A stretch of DNA of 64,000 nucleotides from Pseudovibrio sp. Tun.PSC04-5.I4 (GTDB lineage Bacteria > Pseudomonadota > Alphaproteobacteria > Rhizobiales > Stappiaceae): the NCBI RefSeq assembly GCF_900104145.1, contig NZ_FNLB01000006.1, positions 1,695,001-1,759,000 of the forward strand, in the 5' to 3' direction. The notes beneath the pieces are model-generated. The model was not told where the DNA came from, did not search any database, and saw nothing but the letters and a program-made list of their open reading frames with translations. Position numbers and translations under genes: made by a program. Position 1 is the stretch's first letter. The number at the start of each line of letters is the position of its first letter. Shown in pieces: positions 8,884 to 16,828 of this stretch.

Positions 8884-9405
8884 CTAGTCGATTGCAAATA
8901 CTGTCGAAGAGCCTTCGATGATGGGCCAGTTGCCTTTCGAAGACCCGGCACCAACGGCCACCATGTCGCCTTTGCGGGCCACCTTCTTGCCACCAGTCCC
9001 GCCAAGCTCAACCTTGCTGGCGTTCACCGTGGCTTTATCGGCTGTCACCGTGAGTTTGCCGCCCGCAATTTCCACCACAACACCTTCAGGCCCTTTGAGG
9101 CGCAGCGTGCCGCCTTCCGCACTCGCATGCGGGTTGGCTCCTGAAGGAATACATGGGAAGAAAATGCCGTTTTCTGTCTCGCCGTCCTGACAAAACAGAA
9201 AGCCTTGCGCCCCGGCATTGGCAGGGGCATCAATCTGCCATTCCCCGGAGGAGATAGAGGCTTGTGTGACCGGCGCAGATTTGAACCCGCTGCCATCTTC
9301 AACAACGACTTTGCCGCTTTCATAAGAGGCAACCTTCACCTTGCGCACAAAGTTGCCTGAGCGGCGCTCCACTTCAGCCAACCGTCTGAGGATCTCATCA
9401 AGCAT
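8884..9405 (-). CDS. Phage baseplate assembly protein V (spike)
   Basis: A 173-residue puncturing spike. The ATG at 9405 (MLDEILRRLAEVERRSGNFV) is preferred over upstream starts because it overlaps the preceding stop by 8 bp and matches the gpV head. After an OB-fold (residues ~20-95, with AQGFLFCQDGETENGIFFPC) come beta-helix repeats (LRLKGPEGVVVEIAGGKLTV, ADKATVNASKVELGGTGGKK), which form the trimeric spike. It begins the V-W-J-I baseplate block. Confidence 0.92.
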   Translation of the reverse strand: MLDEILRRLAEVERRSGNFVRKVKVASYESGKVVVEDGSGFKSAPVTQASISSGEWQIDAPANAGAQGFLFCQDGETENGIFFPCIPSGANPHASAEGGTLRLKGPEGVVVEIAGGKLTVTADKATVNASKVELGGTGGKKVARKGDMVAVGAGSSKGNWPIIEGSSTVFAID

Positions 9406-9931
9406 CAACGCGCTCCTCTCTGCCGAGAGAACGGGAGGCCGCATTGCCAAGTGCCGTGCCCTCAGCATCAAACAGGATGAAGCTTTGCCGCCACTCGATC
9501 AGCCACAGAGCAGAGCCCAGGCGATCCAACGAGGGCGAATACAGATTACGGGCAGAGATCCCGACCGGTTTTTGTGCTTTCACCAGTTCAAAGCGATTGT
9601 CTTTGATGATCTGAGTAAGGCCGTGCACCGTATCAACAGAGGTCTGTGCCTGCGTATCACGATGGCCTTGGGGAGACGCCACAAACACACCCAGTCCCAG
9701 TTCATGCTCACTTGTGCCGTCCGCTTGATTTTTGACAGACGCGAGACGGCCAATCCCAACAAACGCAGCACCGGATCTGGGAATAGTTTGATCCTGTAGC
9801 CATCTCTCGCTAACGATGCCAGGAGAGGCTGCGATCAGGGCATGAGGTTCCAGAAGTTCACAGACTTTAATCTGCGTAAGGATCGCTTTTTGAATATCAC
9901 TATAGGTGGTTGCTTTGGTCCACGTGCTCAT
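9398..9931 (-). CDS. Mu gp37-like phage tail protein (DUF1834)
   Basis: A 177-residue protein in the place of Mu gp37, between the gpG-type protein and the tail genes. Features include SDIQKAILTQIKVCELLEPH at the start, a middle GAAFVGIGRLASVKNQADGT and the end block LYSPSLDRLGSALWLIEWRQ, in line with DUF1834 proteins which are thought to be tail terminator or completion proteins. It overlaps the upstream stop (ATGA at 9928-9931). The family match is by memory of pattern, function is inferred. Confidence 0.75.
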   Translation of the reverse strand: MSTWTKATTYSDIQKAILTQIKVCELLEPHALIAASPGIVSERWLQDQTIPRSGAAFVGIGRLASVKNQADGTSEHELGLGVFVASPQGHRDTQAQTSVDTVHGLTQIIKDNRFELVKAQKPVGISARNLYSPSLDRLGSALWLIEWRQSFILFDAEGTALGNAASRSLGREERVDA

Positions 9932-10428
9932 GACAGCAACCCTCCCATGAAATGGATCAGCGTATCTTCGTGTTCGCGGATATCATCACCAGACAGCCCC
10001 AAATATGGCCGCGCTGGAATGGACACTTGGGACGCAGCCACAGTTGCACCGCCCATCATGAAAAACAGCGCTTTGCCATTCTTCGGTTTGATGGTGCCAC
10101 CAAACTGGTGGATAGCAGCGTAAACCACAGGAGAGCCCCAGCTCACCTCATCACTGCCGGCTACATGATCTATTGAGGTGACCAGATCGCCTTCATTGTG
10201 TAAGAGCCCTTGCGAACCACCTCGTGTCTCACCGTAGCCTTTGGAGTGACCTTTCCAGGCAGAGCCATCTGGTGCAGTTTGATCCTGAGTGATCCGGCGC
10301 TGTGTCTGGCTCACACCCAGAGCGCCGTGGATGTCCAGCACATCAACGAGGTTCACCGATGCAATGGCTTCGCTCACCAATGTGGCTTTGCCCAGATTGT
10401 CATCAAGCACGAATTCAACGCCGCTCAT
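9928..10428 (-). CDS. Phage virion morphogenesis protein (Mu gpG / tail completion S type)
   Basis: A 166-residue protein required for joining heads and tails. Family signs are QTQRRITQDQTAPDGSAWKG (the I..Q..PDG..W block), LLHNEGDLVTSID and the SPVVYAAIHQFGGTIKP segment, followed by IPARPYLGLSGDD, which is the most conserved part of the family. In Mu the gene sits next to F; here it stands further down, in the order seen in D3112-like phages. Confidence 0.93.
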   Translation of the reverse strand: MSGVEFVLDDNLGKATLVSEAIASVNLVDVLDIHGALGVSQTQRRITQDQTAPDGSAWKGHSKGYGETRGGSQGLLHNEGDLVTSIDHVAGSDEVSWGSPVVYAAIHQFGGTIKPKNGKALFFMMGGATVAASQVSIPARPYLGLSGDDIREHEDTLIHFMGGLLS

Positions 10429-10835
10429 GAGAACATCCTTTCAGGTGTAACGAAGGTCACGCCCACATTGGAAGATTTCCCGGCGCTGGAAACGCTCACG
10501 GTCATGGGAAGACCGGCTTGCCCTTTGGCAACCGACTTTAGAAAATCCATAGAGGCCTTATGACGGGAACTGATTTCCTCATCACGCACAGTTGGCGCAT
10601 CCGCCAGAAGATGGGTTTCAATCACCAGGCAATGCTGGCGCAGGATCGGTGCGGCTAGCGGATCTGCCACCGGCGTGGTGTAGCGCTTCGCCAGCCAGCC
10701 ATCGATCTCGGCTGTGGCATCTTCCAAGGCACGCTCAACAGCTGCTGTATCTGCTTCGCCATCGCGGTTAAAATCCGCCACATGTTTGCGGTGCGAGTTG
10801 CGATCCAGCCAGTCTTGTACGCTTGCATATGCCAT
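10425..10835 (-). CDS. Mu gp36-like protein (DUF1320)
   Basis: A 136-residue probable head-tail connector. The ATG at 10835 gives MAYASVQDWLDRNSHRKHV, the usual family head; the longer upstream frame has no homologous look. DUF1320 features: the block VERALEDATAEIDGWLAKRY and then PVADPLAAPILRQHCLVIET (residues ~30-75). The stop overlaps the gpG start. It follows the gp35-like gene as in Mu. Confidence 0.88.
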   Translation of the reverse strand: MAYASVQDWLDRNSHRKHVADFNRDGEADTAAVERALEDATAEIDGWLAKRYTTPVADPLAAPILRQHCLVIETHLLADAPTVRDEEISSRHKASMDFLKSVAKGQAGLPMTVSVSSAGKSSNVGVTFVTPERMFS

Positions 10836-10935
10836 GGTGGTTAAAACTCGAATTCGTTGAAAAAGCGGGGACTGCCTTGTGAGCAGCCCCCAGTTTGATG
10901 CAGGCCCTTGCCCGGCCTGCATCTGGGAGGACGCT

Positions 10936-11346
10936 TTAGGTTTTGGCCTCTAAGAGCGCCTTCAGGTCCGCCTTGAGTGCTTCGCTCAAACCGTCAACGG
11001 CAGCTTCAATTTCATCACTCTCCGGCTTCCAGCCCAGCACCTCTTCCAAAACAGTCACACGCGGTGTGCCAGCCTTGGTGAAGGCGTCCTTGCCGCCCGG
11101 AAGGCCAAACATGGCAAGTTGAATTGCCTTGATGCGGGCCTCTGTTGATTCTGGACGTTCTGAAGTCTCTTCAGCAGGAGCATCAATTTCCTGCACCAGA
11201 AGTTCATGATCAGCGTGAATGCGCTTCAGCTCATCCTCATCAATGTCATTTGGGCAGACCAGAAGCTTCGGCTTGCCCTGGATGAACTCGTGACCACCGC
11301 GCCAATGAGTGCGGCTGGTCGTGACCTGAATACAAACGGAATTCAT
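10936..11346 (-). CDS. Mu gp35-like head protein
   Basis: A 136-residue protein directly downstream of gpT, as Mu gp35. The N-terminal ~60 residues (VCIQVTTSRTHWRGGHEFIQ, GKPKLLVCPNDIDEDELKRI) match the FluMu N-terminal domain that precedes gp35-type proteins; the C-terminal part is acidic and helical (LSEALKADLKALLEAKT). A hinge rich in Glu/Ser/Pro joins them. The exact role in the virion is unknown. Confidence 0.75.
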   Translation of the reverse strand: MNSVCIQVTTSRTHWRGGHEFIQGKPKLLVCPNDIDEDELKRIHADHELLVQEIDAPAEETSERPESTEARIKAIQLAMFGLPGGKDAFTKAGTPRVTVLEEVLGWKPESDEIEAAVDGLSEALKADLKALLEAKT

Positions 11347-11361
11347 GGTGTGGTTCTCCCG

Positions 11362-12261
11362 TTAATCGAGCCAGGGCGAGATAAGCAGCTCGGCAGTGCC
11401 TTGCCAGATGTTGTCTTCGCCGCCTGCAAGCTTCTCTTTTTTCAAAAGGGCGCGAGCTTTGGCCTCGTTGGATGGACCGACCACCAAGAGGTTCGGCATG
11501 ATGCCAAGCGGAACGTCTTCATCCGTTTTATTGGAGGACATGGAGCGGCGCGCTGCCTCATAGTTATCCGCACTCAGCTCTGCTTTAGAAGCAAAGGCCA
11601 GTTGCCAGAATGAAAAGCCCACATTGCCGCGAGCATCCACGCCATAAAGAAGCTCTTTCTTCATGAAAGCACGCTCAGAGGTATTTGCGTCAGTCTGCGC
11701 AACCAGTTCAGGCTTCTGACGCATCTGGAAGATGATCGGCATGATGGCCTGTTTCACATCCAGCAAGAACCACGGCGCTTTTGCACCAGCCTGATAATTG
11801 GAGACTGTGCGCCGGTTGTCTTTTTCCTTCGAGCCAACCGGGTGATCGGTGTCGAAGAAATTCTGGCCGTCATAACACTTCTCGCTAAGCCCAAGCGGCA
11901 ATGCGCTCCAGGCCAGATTGTTCTGCCATTGCCCGGCAGCTCGGCCCTGCGCCTTAAAACGCGGCCCGTACATGCCAAGCTTGTCGTCCTCAATATCGTT
12001 CTTCTTGACTGAGACGGTGGCTTCATAATCCTTGTTCTTGATCTTGTAGCTGTCACCAGACAGTTCCTTGATCAGACGATCACCGACCCACTCACGCATG
12101 GCAGGCCAGTCTTTGAGCCAGCCATATTCGTTTTCAGAGGTAGCACTTTGCACCTCTGTGGCGATTTTCTTCCACTCTTCTGGAGCCTCGCCCAGACCCG
12201 CCTGAAAAGCTGCGCTAAAACCAACGCCAAGCGCGCTCAGAACTGCACCTGTTAATTCCAT
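11362..12261 (-). CDS. Major head subunit (Mu gpT)
   Basis: A 299-residue capsid protein. The start GAVLSALGVGFSAAFQAGLG and the block DWPAMREWVGDRLIKELSGD, followed by KNKDYEATVSVKKNDIEDDK, GMYGPRF and YDGQNFFDTDHPVG, are the typical succession of the Mu gpT family. The end has LLVVGPSNEAKARALL. Length equals Mu gpT (305). It lies between the decoration protein and gp35. Confidence 0.95.
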   Translation of the reverse strand: MELTGAVLSALGVGFSAAFQAGLGEAPEEWKKIATEVQSATSENEYGWLKDWPAMREWVGDRLIKELSGDSYKIKNKDYEATVSVKKNDIEDDKLGMYGPRFKAQGRAAGQWQNNLAWSALPLGLSEKCYDGQNFFDTDHPVGSKEKDNRRTVSNYQAGAKAPWFLLDVKQAIMPIIFQMRQKPELVAQTDANTSERAFMKKELLYGVDARGNVGFSFWQLAFASKAELSADNYEAARRSMSSNKTDEDVPLGIMPNLLVVGPSNEAKARALLKKEKLAGGEDNIWQGTAELLISPWLD

Positions 12262-12322
12262 TTTAGAACTCCCTCGGCTCAGTAACCTGAGCCTTATGCT
12301 CTCAACCTGGTGGAAGAGCGTG

Positions 12323-12730
12323 TTAGATAAATTCGGCCCAGATCCCGGACCCCGTCAGGTCGCGAATAATGCCAGCCTGAGAACGGGTATTGCCTTTGTG
12401 CGAAGATGAGACCGTCTCATCATCGACGATGTAACAAGGCTTATTGAGATGCTCGCGTGTCACAGGATCAGCGCTGTCATTGCTAAGGAAGTGAAGTTCC
12501 TTGCCGCGCACCACCGAAACGCTCAGCGCGCCATCTGCGCCATCACGATTGTCGATGGTCTCCTGAGCAACACCAGCAACAGTGAGGTTTGCAGCTTCAT
12601 GACCAGGCTGGGCAAAGCCAGCCGCATCAAGCACGCACAAACCACCCCGGCGCATATGAACGCCGCCCTTGGCTGGGTGGGTAAACTGATCCCCAGTCCG
12701 GCGACTGGCTTTTCGAGATTGTTGAACCAC
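12323..12730 (-). CDS. Probable head decoration (structural cement) protein
   Basis: A 135-residue protein between the I protease and gpT. It starts at a GTG (12730) with AGAGGA about 8 nt upstream. The end region PCYIVDDETVSSSHKGNTRS, then AGIIRDLTGSGIWAEFI, has the shape of the small beta-barrel capsid cement proteins (DUF2190-like), which often end in a 'DD.TV....GTRS.AGIV' pattern. Identification rests on this pattern and on position; moderate confidence. Confidence 0.65.
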   Translation of the reverse strand: MVQQSRKASRRTGDQFTHPAKGGVHMRRGGLCVLDAAGFAQPGHEAANLTVAGVAQETIDNRDGADGALSVSVVRGKELHFLSNDSADPVTREHLNKPCYIVDDETVSSSHKGNTRSQAGIIRDLTGSGIWAEFI

Positions 12731-12756
12731 TGAAATGATCCTCTACCTTTGTGGCC

Positions 12757-13755
12757 TTAGCCGCGCTGTTTCAGGAATTCTTCGTCAGTAAGCCCAATCT
12801 GCTTGGCGACTGCCTTTTCATCCTGGCTGAGAGCTGCTTTGCCCTTGTCAGGATCGGCTTTGTCCAGATCGCTTAGGGTGATCACAGCCGCCGGAGCGCT
12901 GCCTGCGATCAGCTTGTTGAAGCTTTCCAGGTCGTCCTGATTGTTGCAGCTCTTGAGGTAGAACTCCTTTGAACCCGGCGCGATCTTGCCCGCTTCCACA
13001 GCCGTATTGACGGCCTTTTCAATGTCGCCCTTCAGCGCTTCAGCAGAGGTGTTTTCCGCCTTTTCCGCCCGGCCTTTCATCAGGTTGAAGGTGTCAACGG
13101 GGACAAACTTACCGGGATCTGGAGTCTGAGCGCTGTTTTGCGCCTTCGTGACATCCCCTTGCAAATCTACAACCGCGCCCAAAATGGACGCATCAGAGGC
13201 TTCATCTGCAAGGCCAAGCTTTTGCCAAAGCGCCTTGCGCTGCTCATCTTTCATGGCAACAGTTCCTTCAGTCTTACGGTCAATTTTTTCAGGTGGAGAC
13301 AGATGAGCGCTGTTGAGCGCTGTCATCTTCAAATTAGGCTTGTGCGTCAGTGCGGCAGAGGCCAGCCCCAGAACACGCTTGGTGGCAAGGGAGTGCCAAA
13401 GGACTGGAGAGATAAACCTGAACTCGCGGTTGCTGATGCGTTTGGCAGCAGGCGGTGTCCATTCGACCCGTCCCCAGATAGCTCCATCGCGCACCTCCAG
13501 CTGTTTAATCCAGCCAGCAGCAGGAACACCTTCTACATTTTCCTTCTCCGTTGCATGCTCATAGTCAATGACAAGATCCAGTTCACTCCTGGTAAAGAAC
13601 GCCACCACATCCTCAGGACGGTCATTGACAAACGGACGCCCGTCGCGGCCAACAACGTGGCCCGCTGGAACCAACTCGATCCAGGCGGGAACAGCTGCAT
13701 TGCCATCCAGTTGGATCTCATGAGAGGTAGAAGTGAGGTGTGGGTTCTTGTTCAT
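12757..13755 (-). CDS. Mu-like I protein: capsid maturation protease with scaffold C-terminus
   Basis: A 332-residue prohead protease. Residues ~20-150 contain the Mu-like protease features: ELDLVIDYEHATEKENVEGV with the conserved DYEH, AAGWIKQLEVRDGAIWGRVE and REFRFISPVLWHS. The C-terminal half (residues ~165-332) is helical, Asp/Ala/Lys-rich and probably the scaffold (Z in Mu, made from an internal start). MKDEQRKALWQKLGLADEA near residue 168 could be such an internal start. The gene is preceded by a 350-bp non-coding gap. Confidence 0.92.
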   Translation of the reverse strand: MNKNPHLTSTSHEIQLDGNAAVPAWIELVPAGHVVGRDGRPFVNDRPEDVVAFFTRSELDLVIDYEHATEKENVEGVPAAGWIKQLEVRDGAIWGRVEWTPPAAKRISNREFRFISPVLWHSLATKRVLGLASAALTHKPNLKMTALNSAHLSPPEKIDRKTEGTVAMKDEQRKALWQKLGLADEASDASILGAVVDLQGDVTKAQNSAQTPDPGKFVPVDTFNLMKGRAEKAENTSAEALKGDIEKAVNTAVEAGKIAPGSKEFYLKSCNNQDDLESFNKLIAGSAPAAVITLSDLDKADPDKGKAALSQDEKAVAKQIGLTDEEFLKQRG

Positions 13756-13782
13756 GGCCTTACCTTGACGCAGGCAGGCACA

Positions 13783-13812
13783 AAAAAAGCCGGTAACAGA
13801 TGTTACCAGCTT
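13783..13812 (-). terminator. Palindromic hairpin with T-run before the I gene (copy 1)
   Basis: On the minus strand GCTGGTAACATC, then TGTTACCGGC and seven T. The stem has 10 pairs. It is nearly the same as the hairpin at 21585-21616 (copy 2). As it stands only 27 bp before the I start codon, it could instead be an operator for the late activator or an attenuator; see findings. Confidence 0.6.
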
Positions 13813-13875
13813 GCAAATTGGGCGATTAAACGCTCCTTTGTCTTATCTCACCCGACCCATCAGGTCAAAATCAAT

Positions 13876-13912
13876 TTCGAATGGTCTTCGAACGCCGTCG
13901 AACGCACTCGAA
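13876..13912. repeat. Phased TTCGAA array (mid-genome copy)
   Basis: TTCGAA at 13876-13881 and 13887-13892, then the one-mismatch forms GTCGAA at 13897-13902 and CTCGAA at 13907-13912. Steps are 11, 10 and 10 bp, so all four lie on the same face of the helix. Similar arrays are found at 30966 and 31248. Confidence 0.75.
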
Positions 13913-14030
13913 TATCGTTCATACACGATGTTACCTCAAACCCCTTTAAAACACTCCACGGCCTTCTCAGGCGTTTTGGTGTGTTGCCTGACTGTTCTTG
14001 TCAAACGCTCGCACAGCACCTATACTTAGT

Positions 14031-14105
14031 GTGCTGGCTGAGGCAAATGGATCGGTGCCCTCGAATGGCACGTGGGGAGGTTCGCCCCCACCGAACAGCC
14101 AGCAC
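14031..14105. other. Nested inverted repeats, three-stem foldable element
   Basis: Outer arms GTGCTGGCTG (14031-14040) and CAGCCAGCAC (14096-14105) are fully complementary over 10 bp. Between them lie two hairpins, GTGCC/GGCAC and GTGGGG/CCCCAC, which would give a three-way junction. On the minus strand it begins right behind the stop codon of F. It may be a structured RNA in the late transcript or a DNA cruciform. Confidence 0.65.
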
Positions 14106-15293
14106 TCATTCTCCCCAAATCCCATGTTTAGCCTTCAATGCATCGAACCGCTTCCCTGAAGCTTGGAAGAACGTTGCAATATATAAATAACCATCGCCAG
14201 ATTTCTTGAGTGCTACAGCGTGCATGGAACCATCTAGTTCTAACCAAAAACTCAATCCCTTTTGAGGGCCTCTGTCAATTGGCGTTCCTTCTTCCAAAAC
14301 CCTCTGAACTTGTTCAAATTTGTTTGCTTCAATGGTCTTGTGCTTTCCAACCTTGACCGCAATGGTATCGCTGGAGACGGCCACCAGCGGCGTTTTAGCG
14401 TCCAGCTTGGAAGCAAGGCCGGGAACATAAGCTACCGGCAGATGCACCCGCTCATTCATTTTCGAATAGCTGTGAGGCGCTTTTGAACGCCACAGCTCAT
14501 TGATCACTTGCTTGGGCAGGGCACTGCTGTGCTTGCCTGCATTTTCCATTTTCAGATTCAGATTGTCGATCTGGGTGCGGGCGCGGTTCTTGCCCGGATT
14601 GCCCTGCCAGCCCGGATCAATACCTTCAGGGATCTTGATGGTTTCCCCTGTGCGCGGGTTGGTCCATTCCTTCATCTCAATCTCAGGTGGATCAGACACA
14701 CCGCCATTCCTGTCAGCTTCAGTTTTCGATATCTGCCTGACCCAGCACTTGCAGCGCCAGCCATTCGGGGTAAACCAGACATCCCAGAACGGGTCATCCA
14801 CTGGCAGCGTGATGCCTGATTGCGCTTGGTGGTCCGGTCTATGACGCTGAGATGGTCCTAGCGAATACACAAAGTAAGGGAGCGCTGCCTTGGTGCGCTG
14901 AGCCCGTTCCCATAACCCGGCAGCTCTGGCTGATCTGGTATTGGCCCAGTAGATGGTTTTCAAGCGGCGCGGACTGCCCAGCTGAGCCTTTATCATCTTG
15001 CCGGTTTTCGGGTCCAGCATATCCTGCTTGCCCCACCAGCCCAGTTTCTCAAGGCGCGGTTCCAGATCCTTGGCCCACGCATCAAAGGGAATGCCGTTTC
15101 TCTGAGCCCGCTTAACCTCATCAAACAGGGTTGTCAGCACGTCCAATCTGGTCGCCTTGGCAACCGTAAAGCCAAAAGCATGTTCGCGCGGCGAAACATC
15201 TGCCCAATGAAAGGACGGTTTCAGCCCTTTTTTATCCAGAAAACCAGCCACCTCAGGAGAGGGCTTGGTGTCAAACTTAAACCCGGCCACCAT
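14106..15293 (-). CDS. Mu F-like head morphogenesis protein with C-terminal nuclease-like domain
   Basis: A 395-residue minor head protein. Residues ~25-230 form the Mu F (gp30) domain: VAKATRLDVLTTLFDEVKRA, YWANTRSARAAGLWERAQRT and DDPFWDVWFTPNGWRCKCWV with the conserved C.C pair. Residues ~285-395 look like the phage barnase/EndoU/colicin/RelE-like nuclease domains (PBECR group) often fused to Mu F proteins: VSSDTIAVKVGKHKTIEANK, then WLELDGSMHAVALKKSGDGY and a final KRFDALKAKHG. Its start overlaps the portal stop as TAATG. Confidence 0.88.
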   Translation of the reverse strand: MVAGFKFDTKPSPEVAGFLDKKGLKPSFHWADVSPREHAFGFTVAKATRLDVLTTLFDEVKRAQRNGIPFDAWAKDLEPRLEKLGWWGKQDMLDPKTGKMIKAQLGSPRRLKTIYWANTRSARAAGLWERAQRTKAALPYFVYSLGPSQRHRPDHQAQSGITLPVDDPFWDVWFTPNGWRCKCWVRQISKTEADRNGGVSDPPEIEMKEWTNPRTGETIKIPEGIDPGWQGNPGKNRARTQIDNLNLKMENAGKHSSALPKQVINELWRSKAPHSYSKMNERVHLPVAYVPGLASKLDAKTPLVAVSSDTIAVKVGKHKTIEANKFEQVQRVLEEGTPIDRGPQKGLSFWLELDGSMHAVALKKSGDGYLYIATFFQASGKRFDALKAKHGIWGE

Positions 15294-16828
15294 TACCCCC
15301 GATCATCGCCAAAAGCAGCCGCTTTCGACGTGGCATCTGTGACGCGCTGCGCCAACTTGCTGTCATCCATTTTCCCGGCCAGATCGCTCAGCCCGTCCAG
15401 AAACGCCTCATAGGTTCCAGCTGAATTGGCAAGCTTGCGAACCGGATCTAAAAGGCCAGACATTTGCGATTGCCAATCGGCAAGCTCATCCTGACCAACA
15501 TCGTCAAAAGGATCTGCTGCAACTGAGGGCTCTCTGTCCTGTTGCCGGTTGGGTGCTTTGATTTTTTCTGGTTCTGACGGCTTTTGAACACCCAGCAGTT
15601 CAGCACCTTCATCAGGGTCATCAAACCCAATGCGTCCGCGCACCTCAGACATCTGGACTTTCAAGCCCAACGGCACCAGCTTCTCCAGAACACTTGCCAT
15701 GTGTTCCAGATCTTCCGCTTCCATCACCTCAATGCGGATAGTCGGATAAGCCAGCTGCAGGCCGTAATTAAACGTGACAAACGGACGGACCACATCCCGG
15801 TTTAAGGTTGTGGCAATCTGGCGACTATCGCTGATTTGAATATCTTCGCGTACATCATTATGCACGATTGCCTGACCCAGTGATGATCCATCATCCGTGG
15901 TCATGGTCTGGCCTAAAACGTCCTTGGAAACCTGCTTATCCAGATACACCAGAAAACGTTCAAATAGGCTGTCACCACCCCGACTTGAGTTTTGGATGAA
16001 CTCAATATCCATTTCTTTAGGGATGATCCCGGCAGCATCATTGGCAATGCCAATCACGGCCTGTAGCAGCTTGGCCTTATCTTCATCAGAGGCCGATTTA
16101 TCAAATTTGCCTACACGCAGCGGCATGCCGAAAATCTCGTTATACGCAGCCCAGCCACGCAATGCGAAACTCTTCAGCAGGTAAGACCAGCTTGCCACCC
16201 GCGCCAGTCCTGTGCGCACTTGCAGACCCGATTTCAGTTTTGGCAAGTGGGTGATAAATTTCCCTGGTGCCAGATCTTCGCCTTCAAGCGATCCCTCTCG
16301 TTTCATCTGCAATGTTTTGCGGCGCGTTGGATGGAACATAAACAGTCTTGGATCACGCCAGATAAACTCTTTTGGCATCCACTGTGTCGATGTGGTGTCC
16401 CACAGCATTTCAATGGCTGAACTGCCTTTGCCCAATGCATCCAAAGCATCATCCAGCATGTCGATGAATTCAGGCTGCTCAACCATCCGGCGAACAGCTT
16501 CCGCAATCTCTACATCCTTGGGGCTGTCACTTGCAGCCTTGACTTGAATATTAAGGGAGGACACAGCACGCTTGCGGCTAGAGAGCACAGCTGAGTAATG
16601 GAGGTCTTGTTCTTCCATGATCTCTGCCAGCTTGTAATACTCATCGGGCTGCCCCGCTTCCGCTGCCTGCAAGATGTTCTTCAGTCGTGGCGGTGTAAGT
16701 TCTGAGGTGAACATACCGCCAAATTTGTTGGAGATGGAACGGACCATTGCAGTGCTCTCACTGCTGAGGTCTTTCTTTTCAATCTTCATGGGCTTGCCAT
16801 GAATGTCAATAATGACGGGTTTTGCCAT
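15293..16828 (-). CDS. Phage portal protein (Mu gp29, DUF935)
   Basis: A 511-residue portal through which DNA enters and leaves the head. ATG at 16828 (MAKPVIIDIHGKPMKIEKKD) is preferred to the GTG codons just upstream, because it forms TGATG with the terminase stop and has AAAGGG upstream. DUF935 motifs: YYKLAEIMEEQDLHYSAVLS, SRKRAVSSLNIQV, LKSFALRGWAAYNEIFGMPL and NDAAGIIPKEMDIEFIQNS (residues ~55-260). The last ~80 residues are a helical, acidic tail. Confidence 0.95.
   Translation of the reverse strand: MAKPVIIDIHGKPMKIEKKDLSSESTAMVRSISNKFGGMFTSELTPPRLKNILQAAEAGQPDEYYKLAEIMEEQDLHYSAVLSSRKRAVSSLNIQVKAASDSPKDVEIAEAVRRMVEQPEFIDMLDDALDALGKGSSAIEMLWDTTSTQWMPKEFIWRDPRLFMFHPTRRKTLQMKREGSLEGEDLAPGKFITHLPKLKSGLQVRTGLARVASWSYLLKSFALRGWAAYNEIFGMPLRVGKFDKSASDEDKAKLLQAVIGIANDAAGIIPKEMDIEFIQNSSRGGDSLFERFLVYLDKQVSKDVLGQTMTTDDGSSLGQAIVHNDVREDIQISDSRQIATTLNRDVVRPFVTFNYGLQLAYPTIRIEVMEAEDLEHMASVLEKLVPLGLKVQMSEVRGRIGFDDPDEGAELLGVQKPSEPEKIKAPNRQQDREPSVAADPFDDVGQDELADWQSQMSGLLDPVRKLANSAGTYEAFLDGLSDLAGKMDDSKLAQRVTDATSKAAAFGDDRG

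Larger units (their letters stand above)
13756..14105. other. 350-bp mid-genome non-coding gap of the prophage (F to I)
   Basis: All other neighbouring head and tail genes overlap or nearly touch, so this gap stands out. It holds, from left to right: a palindromic hairpin with T-run (13783-13812), an array of TTCGAA-like hexamers (13876-13912) and a nested three-stem element (14031-14105). It lies about 17.6 kb from the left terminus, the syntenic place of the Mu strong gyrase site and of the Mu I promoter. A candidate promoter for I on the minus strand is TTTGCC (14041-14046) with TATAGG 17 bp on. Confidence 0.7.

Noticed and set aside
13138..14190. 350-codon plus-strand frame crossing the F-I gap
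   Set aside because: It runs opposite the I gene and through hairpins, with no ribosome site or domain.
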